From IMG/VR virus record IMGVR_UViG_3300033156_000875, positions 1-20,551 of that record: a stretch of 20,551 bases of DNA. The stretch is one strand, 5' to 3'. This DNA is from a virus. The position numbers and the translations under genes are program-made. The notes under the pieces are model-generated. The model searched no databases. It saw only the letters and a list, made by a program, of their open reading frames with translations, and was not told the origin of the DNA. Within the stretch, counting starts at the first letter, position 1. Every line of letters starts with the position of its first letter. This document shows, in pieces, positions 14,813 to 20,551 of this stretch.

Positions 14813-17800
14813 TTCAAAAAAATCCATTAGACCCAAAAGAAAGAGAAATTATTACTACTCCTTCCAATGGGAGAACTGTGGAGGAGATAATTAAATCTTT
14901 TGATTTTCTAGATATAGAAAAAACAAAAGCTCATGTAAATGGATTTCCTCTCGAAAAATTCCAATATGAACTTTGGGTAACAGCAGAGAATGATTTAATT
15001 ACTCTTGTTCCGGAAGTGGAGGATCCTATATCATTAGGCTTCGCCTTATCTAATATGTTATTTACAGGGGCAACAGCAACTTTTCTTGGTGGAATTGGTT
15101 TAAGCGCAGCTATTGGTTACGGAATGTATGTAGGAGCCGGAGCATTAATGCGTGCACTAGGACCAAAGCCTGAGGAACAGCCTGATATTTCTGCTTCTCC
15201 AACATATAGTTTCAATCAAAGAACACTTCAACAAGAAGGAATAAAAGTTCCAAGAGTGTACGGAAAAATTCTTACTCCGGGCAATGTAATAAGTTCTTGG
15301 ACTGTTACTTCGAGTAAAACTGAAAGGTTAAAAGGTGTAATAGCATTAGGTCGAGGTCCTCATAAAGGAATAGTAGAAGGGAGTATACGAGTTAATGATC
15401 AGGTTGCGGATAACTTCCCTGGTTTTACTACTTATGAAAGAAAAGGCACGATTGAACAGACGGCAATATTTAGTGAGGAAAAAGTTGAATTTCGTCCAAA
15501 TCGAGAAGTAAAGAATTCTAAAGGGCCGGTAACTTGGACAACTCCACATAATAATTTTGATAAATTAGAAATTACTCTAGAGTATTCAGGATATTACTAT
15601 GATAAATCAGGGGCTTTGACAACTCCCGACGTTGATATTCAAATTGAAATTAGTGAGCATGGGAAAAACGATTGGCACAATTTAGTCAATGGCTATGAAG
15701 TTTCTTGTCATCCAACCAAGAAATATAAGACATGGGTAAATACTGGAAACTATTATGGCGGAAGTCCTGTAACAATTGAAAATGGAAAGTCCTACGATAT
15801 TAGAGTTACAAAGAAGGATCCTGACAGAAATGAATCAAACTGGAAAAATTATATCGGCATTCACTCTATTCGAGAAGTTCATGATATTGCGTTCAAACAT
15901 CCTGAAGTAGCTCTACTGGGATTTTCAGCTTTGGCTTCTGAACAATTGAACGGAAGTCTTAAAATCACTTCTGTTTCAGAAGGCAGAGTTATGCTTGTAT
16001 ATGACGGAAGTTCTTGGAACATAGAATACTCCAATAACCCGGCTTGGACAATTATTGACTTACTTTGTCGCCCAGTAATTAAGGGGAAAGGTTCTCCAGA
16101 AGATCCTTATACCGTCGAAAGGTATGAAGGTGTTGATTTGTCAAGAATAACTCCTTATTTGGAAAATTGGTATGATTATGCTCAATGGTGTGATGAATTA
16201 GTTGATGATGGGGAAGGAGGAACCGAAAAAAGAATAACATTCAACGGATTATATGATAAAGTAGATAATATTTGGGATGCTATTAATCAAGTTTGTTTTG
16301 TTGGAAGGTGTGAAGTTCATCGAAGAGGAATTAATTATGACGTAATAGTGGATAAGAAATGGACTACAGCCCCTGTTCAATTATTCAGTGCAGGAAATAT
16401 GATTCCCGGAACATATAAAAGGGAATGGATCAGTGAAAAGGAGAAAATCAGTGAACTTGAAGTTACATTCATGGATGAGAAGAATGGGTATGAACTTACT
16501 CCTATATCATACGTTAATACACATGTAAACAGTGGGAAGAAGAAAAATCTCAAAGGTTTAGGAATAACTTCAGTATCGCAGGCTTGGAGAACTGCATACT
16601 ATGAATTAGCTAAAAACCAAGTAATCAATTCTATCACCACTTTTGATACCGATATTGATGCCTCAACTATCTCCAAAGGCGATGTTATTAGAATAATTCC
16701 TCCAGAGGAATCGGGCGGAAGAATAGTTGCTTATCATAGTGCAAGTGACATTAACAAAGAAGATGATATAATTGTTGTGGATAGGGATTTAACTGATTCT
16801 GATTCAGATACCATATTAGTCAGAATGCACGATCCAGCTACTAATGAGGATGTTGTTGAAACTCATACAATCAAATCAATTGAAAACAATTGGGTTACTA
16901 TAAATGGTACTTTTACAGTACAGCCATCAGAAGGCGATCTTTACGGATTTATCCCGACTTCCAAACTAGAAGAATTCAGAGTAATTGGAATAACCCATCA
17001 CGGGGACATGAAACATACTATCCAAGCAGTCGAGTATTCTGATGATGTTTACTTAGGCGATGAAGGAACACCTACTGTACCAATTATCGGATATAATAGT
17101 CCCGAATCTAATCCGACTCCAAACTTTACAAAACCCATCTCTCTAAATGATATAAGAACTTTGATTGGTGGAGAGGACATCGAAAATCGAGAGCCTAGTA
17201 TGGATATTCCTTGGAGGAGTAATCTTGAGTTCGTTAGTAACTATCCTTCCGCCGGTTATGTTAGTTGGAGAAATAAAGATTATGGAGGAGACGATACTCC
17301 AATAGTAATCTCCTTTGAGGATGAACATTATGAAATTCCACTGAGTAATACGGATGAGAAATATATTTACTGGGACGTAACTGATCCTGAAGAATTCAAA
17401 GTAACAAGTACTTTATCTGATATAACAAATTATCCGGGAGAAAGATGGATAGTATGTGTAAATGATAACGGTACTGCAATTCCAACTGTAAGCATGAGTT
17501 CGTTACATGGAGGCTTAATTCAGGCAGGTACGATTACAGCGGAATATGGGCAGATTGCTGATGCAGCAATTACAAGTGCAAAGATTGCTTCGGCAGCAAT
17601 AACATCCGCAAAGATTGCTGATGCAGCAATAACATCCGCAAAGATTGCTGATGCAGCAATAACATCCGCAAAGATTGGCAATCTCCAGGTTGAGTCTGCT
17701 CATATAAAAAATTTGACGGTCGGTACGAACAAGATAGCAAACAATGCGGTGTCTTTTTGGGACGCAAATTCTGAGACTACAGTGGAAGAGGTAGGCGATT

Positions 17801-18114
17801 CGGCTTACGTTGACATATTGACTCTCACTATCACTACAACAGGAAAGCCAGTGTTGTTAACATTCAACGTCAATTATAGAGCATCTGCCGGTGATGCTAA
17901 ATGTAAATTCAGAGTTTTGGAGGACAGTACAATATTATTTACATCACCTTACGATTTGTATGTTACTGCTACGGGAGAGTTGAATTTCAACTTCAGCCTG
18001 AGAAGAACATCATCTGCCGGCGAACATGTTTTTCATTTTCAATGTAGGGCCGGACCAGGAAGCACAGTCTTATGCAGCGTAAGGTCTATCGTTGCTGTAG
18101 AACTTAAAAAATAA
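14800..18114 (+). CDS. Central tail fibre / tip attachment protein, gpJ-like with gpI-like N-terminus
   Basis: An 1104-residue tail-tip protein. Residues 1-72 look like a ubiquitin-like beta-grasp (MQIIIQKNPLDP ... NDLITLVPEV) and 78-120 are a hydrophobic, Gly/Ala-rich segment (LGGIGLSAAIGYGMYVGAG). Together these resemble lambda gpI, here fused to J. From about 140 the J-type hub begins (QRTLQQEGIKVPRVYGKIL) and continues through FHKPEV-like and DLLCRPV-like regions and fibronectin-like parts near 780-900. Residues 919-958 are four 10-residue repeats (IADAAITSAK), likely a beta-helical or triple-helical stalk. The last 130 residues form a beta-sandwich, the probable receptor-binding tip. GAAGG (14786-14790) lies 9 bases upstream. 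No separate gpI gene is present, which supports the fusion. Confidence 0.92.
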   Translation: MQIIIQKNPLDPKEREIITTPSNGRTVEEIIKSFDFLDIEKTKAHVNGFPLEKFQYELWVTAENDLITLVPEVEDPISLGFALSNMLFTGATATFLGGIGLSAAIGYGMYVGAGALMRALGPKPEEQPDISASPTYSFNQRTLQQEGIKVPRVYGKILTPGNVISSWTVTSSKTERLKGVIALGRGPHKGIVEGSIRVNDQVADNFPGFTTYERKGTIEQTAIFSEEKVEFRPNREVKNSKGPVTWTTPHNNFDKLEITLEYSGYYYDKSGALTTPDVDIQIEISEHGKNDWHNLVNGYEVSCHPTKKYKTWVNTGNYYGGSPVTIENGKSYDIRVTKKDPDRNESNWKNYIGIHSIREVHDIAFKHPEVALLGFSALASEQLNGSLKITSVSEGRVMLVYDGSSWNIEYSNNPAWTIIDLLCRPVIKGKGSPEDPYTVERYEGVDLSRITPYLENWYDYAQWCDELVDDGEGGTEKRITFNGLYDKVDNIWDAINQVCFVGRCEVHRRGINYDVIVDKKWTTAPVQLFSAGNMIPGTYKREWISEKEKISELEVTFMDEKNGYELTPISYVNTHVNSGKKKNLKGLGITSVSQAWRTAYYELAKNQVINSITTFDTDIDASTISKGDVIRIIPPEESGGRIVAYHSASDINKEDDIIVVDRDLTDSDSDTILVRMHDPATNEDVVETHTIKSIENNWVTINGTFTVQPSEGDLYGFIPTSKLEEFRVIGITHHGDMKHTIQAVEYSDDVYLGDEGTPTVPIIGYNSPESNPTPNFTKPISLNDIRTLIGGEDIENREPSMDIPWRSNLEFVSNYPSAGYVSWRNKDYGGDDTPIVISFEDEHYEIPLSNTDEKYIYWDVTDPEEFKVTSTLSDITNYPGERWIVCVNDNGTAIPTVSMSSLHGGLIQAGTITAEYGQIADAAITSAKIASAAITSAKIADAAITSAKIADAAITSAKIGNLQVESAHIKNLTVGTNKIANNAVSFWDANSETTVEEVGDSAYVDILTLTITTTGKPVLLTFNVNYRASAGDAKCKFRVLEDSTILFTSPYDLYVTATGELNFNFSLRRTSSAGEHVFHFQCRAGPGSTVLCSVRSIVAVELKK
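17554..17673 (+). repeat. Four tandem 30-bp repeats in the tail fibre gene
   Basis: The units start at 17554, 17584, 17614 and 17644, each coding for I-A-(D/S)-A-A-I-T-S-A-K. Units 3 and 4 are identical in DNA; units 1 and 2 differ at a few bases. A fifth, degraded unit starts at 17674 (IGNLQVESAH). Such repeats are common in J-type fibre stalks, and the near-identity suggests recent copy-number change. Confidence 0.95.
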
Positions 18115-18170
18115 AAAAGGGATAGTATGAGATTATCTAATTTAGGTATTTGTGGCGACGGAACCATACT

Positions 18171-18410
18171 TTATAACCTTTCATTTCTCCGTGGAAGAAG
18201 GGCAAGGATGCCTCTTCCATTTACAAACAAAAACTTTAAGAAAAAATTAATTCCTATTGGAACATTTGGCATTTCATCTAACTCATCTGAAATAATTATA
18301 GGTTCCAAAGTATCCTCTGAATTAATTGGAACATTTGGCATTTCCTCGTTCAAATCTTCTAGAGTATCCTCTGAATTGATTGGAACATTTGACATATCGT
18401 CTTTACACAT
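18171..18410 (-). CDS. Small acidic repeat protein, function unknown
   Basis: A 79-residue protein beginning MCKDDMSNVPINSEDTLEDL. It has two and a half copies of a unit NVPINSEDTLE in 18- and 23-residue spacings, rich in Asp and Glu, then a hydrophobic/basic end (INFFLKFLFVNGRGILALLP). AAGGAGG lies about 7 bases before the ATG, a near-perfect ribosome-binding site, and the 60-bp repeat with promoter-like element lies just upstream. Both support this strand over the overlapping + frame 18127-18438. Repeat lengths (54 and 69 bases) keep the frame. It faces the fibre gene tail to tail. No function can be assigned; the C-terminal hydrophobic part could touch a membrane. Confidence 0.6.
   Translation of the reverse strand: MCKDDMSNVPINSEDTLEDLNEEMPNVPINSEDTLEPIIISDELDEMPNVPIGINFFLKFLFVNGRGILALLPRRNERL
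18256..18395 (-). repeat. Imperfect tandem repeats inside the small acidic gene
   Basis: A unit of about 33 bases (+ strand AGTATCCTCTGAATT, then ATTGGAACATTTG) occurs at 18309-18341 and 18363-18395. A partial third copy, ATTGGAACATTTGGCATTTC, is at 18256-18275. Offsets are 54 and 69 bases, both multiples of three. They encode the NVPINSEDTLE repeats. Confidence 0.85.
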
Positions 18411-18437
18411 CCCTTCCCTCCTTACAATCTTTTATTA

Positions 18438-18468
18438 GGCCCTTTCAGTGCCCGTATAAGTGCTTTTC
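18438..18468 (-). promoter_or_regulatory. Promoter-like element, copy E (-), before acidic gene
   Basis: Read on the - strand, GAAAAGCACTTATACGGG (18468-18451) is identical to 9529-9546 on the + strand. It is followed by CACTGAAAGGGCC, TAATAAAAGATTG and AAGGAGG. The GGG lies about 43 bases before the ATG at 18410, almost the same distance as in copy B. The element overlaps the end of the 60-bp repeat. Confidence 0.45.
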
Positions 18469-18516
18469 CTTCCCCGACCCCTAATTTACCCTACCTAATA
18501 ATAGTTCTTTAATTAT
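18457..18516 (-). repeat. 60-bp perfect direct repeat, copy 1
   Basis: It is identical base for base to 18845-18904. It lies in the gap upstream of the acidic gene. Read on the - strand it starts ATAATTAAAGAACTATTATT and ends GGAAAAGCACTTA. Outside the 60 bp similarity continues weakly (TATAGGGTA here, TTTACGGGATA in the other copy). Non-coding on both strands as far as I can see. Confidence 0.97.
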
Positions 18517-18530
18517 AGTACCCTATAACC

Positions 18531-18543
18531 GCCCTCAGAGGGC
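18531..18543 (-). terminator. Weak hairpin after the 71-residue gene
   Basis: GCCCT (18531-18535) and AGGGC (18539-18543) pair over 5 bp with a 3-base loop, 12 bases past the stop of the - strand gene at 18556. There is no T-run on the 3' side (- strand GGTTATAGGG), so termination is doubtful. The TATAAT-like string just beyond (- strand, about 18518-18513) is the only sigma70-like -10 in this gap and lacks a -35. Confidence 0.3.
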
Positions 18544-18555
18544 CTCAGAAAACTT

Positions 18556-18771
18556 TTATTTGTACGGTCTATACGGATATAGTGGACATGCCAGATCCGT
18601 ACAATTTCTAATATCAGAAGCAAAGGAAGAAGCATAACCTATGCACTCAAGACAGAAAGCATTTACTCCAGCTCTAAGACTTCTCCCTTCCATAGCTTTT
18701 TCATATTTTTCCTTATGATGTTTTGGTATTTGTTTCAATCGTTCCATAATTTGTTTTTGTTGCTTATTCAT
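18556..18771 (-). CDS. Small four-Cys phage protein
   Basis: A 71-residue protein with a basic helical N-terminus (MNKQQKQIMERLKQIPKHHK) and a C-terminal Cys cluster: C40-x2-C43 (FCLECIGY), C57 (IRNCTDL), C62 (ACPLYPYRPY). The pattern 'a....C.eC.g......vr.C....CPLyPyR' is one I recognise from many small uncharacterised phage proteins, where it probably binds zinc. The ribosome-binding site is modest (AGAGGGA about 7 bases before the ATG). The second copy of the 60-bp repeat and a hairpin leader lie upstream. Function unknown. Confidence 0.8.
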   Translation of the reverse strand: MNKQQKQIMERLKQIPKHHKEKYEKAMEGRSLRAGVNAFCLECIGYASSFASDIRNCTDLACPLYPYRPYK

Positions 18772-18814
18772 CTTTTCCCTCTTATTTTAAGAAGCTGAAT
18801 GACGTGTCCCGCAA

Positions 18815-18840
18815 AAGGCCCATAAAGGGCCTTATACGTG
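18815..18840 (-). promoter_or_regulatory. Promoter-like element, copy F (-), with leader hairpin
   Basis: On the - strand AAAAGCACTTACAAG is followed by CACGTATAAGG (18840-18830), a diverged form of the element. The arms AAGGCCC and GGGCCTT (18833-18827 and 18821-18815) pair over 7 bp around a 5-base loop and are followed by TTGCGGG. The element lies about 60 bases before the ATG at 18771. It is the weakest of the four copies and is recognised mainly by its place next to the repeat. Confidence 0.35.
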
Positions 18841-18844
18841 CTTG

Positions 18845-18904
18845 TAAGTGCTTTTCCTTCCCCGACCCCTAATTTACCCTACCTAATAATAGTTCTTTAA
18901 TTAT
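18845..18904 (-). repeat. 60-bp perfect direct repeat, copy 2
   Basis: It is identical to 18457-18516 at an offset of 388 bases, and lies in the 189-base gap between the methyltransferase stop and the small four-Cys gene. Both copies are upstream of a - strand gene and in the same orientation. An entirely conserved 60 bp in non-coding DNA implies recent duplication or functional constraint. Confidence 0.97.
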
Positions 18905-18960
18905 CTATCCCGTAAAGCCCCTTTTATCACGTTAGATTCGAAGATATAATCTTATTTTGA

Positions 18961-20551
18961 TTAATGTTGATAAAGTTTTATTGTATCCTTTAAAAATCCA
19001 AATTTATAAACACCTTCTCGCATCCTTTCCTCAAATTTCTTATAAAGCTGTACAAAGTTATTATACTGATTTGAGTACTGTTTCTTGAATAAAGGTTTTA
19101 ACTGTGCCCAACCAGCATCCCAGGCCTGTAAGTGCCTTTCGGGATGCTTTTTATGATACTCTTCTCTTTTGGCCATACTGGCCCGTATTAGATTTTGCGC
19201 AGCTTCCAAAACAGCTTTTGCATCAGGAGATAAGGGAGTAGATTGTAATAAAGTATAAACGTATCTATCTTTTTCATCCCTAACATCTTGCATCATTTCT
19301 CTAAAGGAGTATTTTTCAGCCAGTTGTTTCATCTCACTATTTGATAGGAAGAAGAATTCATTTTTTATGTCCCAAAGTTTTCCTTTGTATTTAACTTGTC
19401 GGAGGGAGGATTGTTGACTAAATAGTGAGTATATGATAGCATCATTATTCCATTGTTCATAGTCGGGATGAGAAGTATTATTGGGAGGAGAAGGACGATC
19501 ATTGAAAGTATACCATTTTACTTGTGGCGATCTTAATCCAGTATAAACTGAAGCACAAAATTTAAAATTTTCTTTACTTACTGGAATACAATTCCCTGCT
19601 ACTCCAGCTCCTGAAGTGAAATAACCAGAGGTTTTTGCAGTTCCAATATCATGACACGCAAGTTTGTTCAGTGAACCAAAACTTTCTTTATTATATAAAT
19701 TGGTTGACCCTGTGGAAAGTTTTAGTGCAGAAGATAATCGAGGGGAATCAAACTTTGTAAGTTCAAATTTACTCTGTCTTTTTACCCAACAACTTAAGGA
19801 TACATTTTTATACTCATGAAAAGTTTTTTTACCTATTTCTACTACTTTTCCTTCTCTTACTTCTCTAATTGGAAAAGTTTTCTTATTTGCTCCTTTTACA
19901 TTGCTTCGCCATATAACAAAAGTAACGGCCCATGATGCCACTAATCCAATAAAATCATCTGAAGGGAATAGAAATCCTGATACTGATGTAAAATTTGAAT
20001 ACAATTTCTTTCTTAGTTTATGAAAGGATCTATGCGTCATATATTTGGATGGTGCAATAATACCCATTACAATTTCTGTTTTTGGATATTTTTCCTTGAA
20101 CTGTAAAATTTTGAAAATAAATTGAGCATATAATTCTCCGGCACAACCTCCCATTTTGTTTCTTTTCATTTCAGTGTTTACTTCATTTCCAGTAACTTGT
20201 TCTTCCATATCCTTAATTAATCCAAATCGACCTCGACAACCATTACTTCTTCTATAAGGTGGATTAAGTAAAAAGAAAATTTTTCTTCCTTCTTTGAAAG
20301 CATTTTTCAAACCTAGAGGAACTCCTTTAGTTCCAGAACCTAATTCACCTATTGTATTTGGTATCGGACACTCACTTAGAAAATCATATTGAAAGATTTC
20401 CTTAGCTTCTCGATTATAGCCTGCGGCTTTAATGTCATTAATATCTCCTTGCTCCAACGTACTGAGATATAATTCCTTAAATTTATAATCGCGCGTAAGG
20501 TTGGCTGTTCCACAGCAACAATCCCAAACAACCCATTCATTCTTCCAATTT
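18961..20551 (-). CDS. N6-adenine DNA methyltransferase (5' end beyond window)
   Basis: The reading frame runs open to the right edge, so the gene is truncated at its 5' end; at least 529 residues are present. The SAM-binding motif I is VVWDCCCGTANLTRDY (window residues 7-22), followed by an acidic motif II/III region (STLEQGD, FQYDFL) and the catalytic motif IV NPPY (96-99), the gamma-type N6-adenine signature. GIIAPSKYMTHRSFHKLRKK and FLFPSDDF resemble later motifs. The C-terminal 200 residues (HPDYEQWNNDAIIYSLFSQQ, WDIKNEFFFLS, QAWDAGWAQLKPLF) are a helical region I associate with large phage methyltransferases and may hold target recognition. A TTG at 20457 is not the start, since motif I lies upstream. 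It probably protects phage DNA from host restriction. No restriction enzyme is seen beside it. Confidence 0.88.
   Translation of the reverse strand, partial: NWKNEWVVWDCCCGTANLTRDYKFKELYLSTLEQGDINDIKAAGYNREAKEIFQYDFLSECPIPNTIGELGSGTKGVPLGLKNAFKEGRKIFFLLNPPYRRSNGCRGRFGLIKDMEEQVTGNEVNTEMKRNKMGGCAGELYAQFIFKILQFKEKYPKTEIVMGIIAPSKYMTHRSFHKLRKKLYSNFTSVSGFLFPSDDFIGLVASWAVTFVIWRSNVKGANKKTFPIREVREGKVVEIGKKTFHEYKNVSLSCWVKRQSKFELTKFDSPRLSSALKLSTGSTNLYNKESFGSLNKLACHDIGTAKTSGYFTSGAGVAGNCIPVSKENFKFCASVYTGLRSPQVKWYTFNDRPSPPNNTSHPDYEQWNNDAIIYSLFSQQSSLRQVKYKGKLWDIKNEFFFLSNSEMKQLAEKYSFREMMQDVRDEKDRYVYTLLQSTPLSPDAKAVLEAAQNLIRASMAKREEYHKKHPERHLQAWDAGWAQLKPLFKKQYSNQYNNFVQLYKKFEERMREGVYKFGFLKDTIKLYQH

Noticed and set aside
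17554-17673. CRISPR-like tandem 30-bp units
   Set aside because: There are no spacers between units; the repeats are contiguous, in frame and code for a fibre stalk.
17515-17703. - strand Cys-rich repeat frame within the fibre gene
   Set aside because: CCCG/GCAGCAAT repeats of the fibre stalk read backwards give Cys/Gly repeats; this is a shadow of the 30-bp repeats.
18127-18438. + strand frame of 103 codons after the fibre gene
   Set aside because: It overlaps the - strand acidic gene, which has a far better ribosome-binding site and an upstream repeat/promoter-like element. The + protein is Ser/Ile/Phe-rich in the way antisense reads of acidic repeats tend to be. It cannot be fully excluded.
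20455-20457. TTG as start of the methyltransferase
   Set aside because: The frame continues to the window edge and encodes SAM motif I upstream, so the gene is merely cut by the window.

Overview
The window is part of a tailed-phage (siphovirus-type Caudoviricetes) genome or prophage. It is AT-rich, tightly packed and uses clear Shine-Dalgarno sites, so the host is a bacterium. The tail-tip set (M-, L-, K- and J-like proteins) is of the lambda type and points to a Gram-negative host. This is inference; nothing here identifies the host species. No integrase, repressor, replication or lysis gene is visible, so lifestyle cannot be judged.

Layout, left to right on the + strand. First come the 3' end of an unknown gene, a conserved-looking hypothetical gene, and a 47-residue zinc-ribbon gene missed by length cut-offs. 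The packaging and head module follows: large terminase, portal, MuF-like minor head protein, XkdF-type prohead protease, scaffold-like protein and major capsid protein. Next are two tandem paralogous small genes, then the connector set (adaptor, head closure, HK97 gp10-like, tail terminator-like). The tail module holds the tail tube protein, a tail assembly chaperone with a -1 frameshift extension, the tape measure, M-like, L-like (Cys cluster), K-like NlpC/P60 peptidase, and a large J-like central fibre whose N-terminus looks like a fused I-like domain. From 18115 on, genes are on the - strand: a small acidic repeat protein, a small four-Cys protein, and an N6-adenine DNA methyltransferase that runs off the right edge. 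Its SAM motif lies in the last 95 bases, so an internal TTG start would be wrong.

The head genes resemble the PBSX/XkdF type while the tail genes are lambda-like, so the structural region is a mosaic. The most interesting non-coding signal is a shared element (core AAGCACTTATACGGG, with variants) found in four intergenic gaps, twice on each strand, always pointing at the gene downstream. On the - strand it adjoins a perfect 60-bp direct repeat placed before each of the two small genes. It is a good candidate for a phage-specific promoter or operator. Other points: a textbook -1 frameshift site with a two-part stem-loop, a protease/scaffold pair split by two in-frame stops where a strong ribosome-binding site overlaps the second, a likely nested scaffold start, and hairpins after the two most abundant structural genes.
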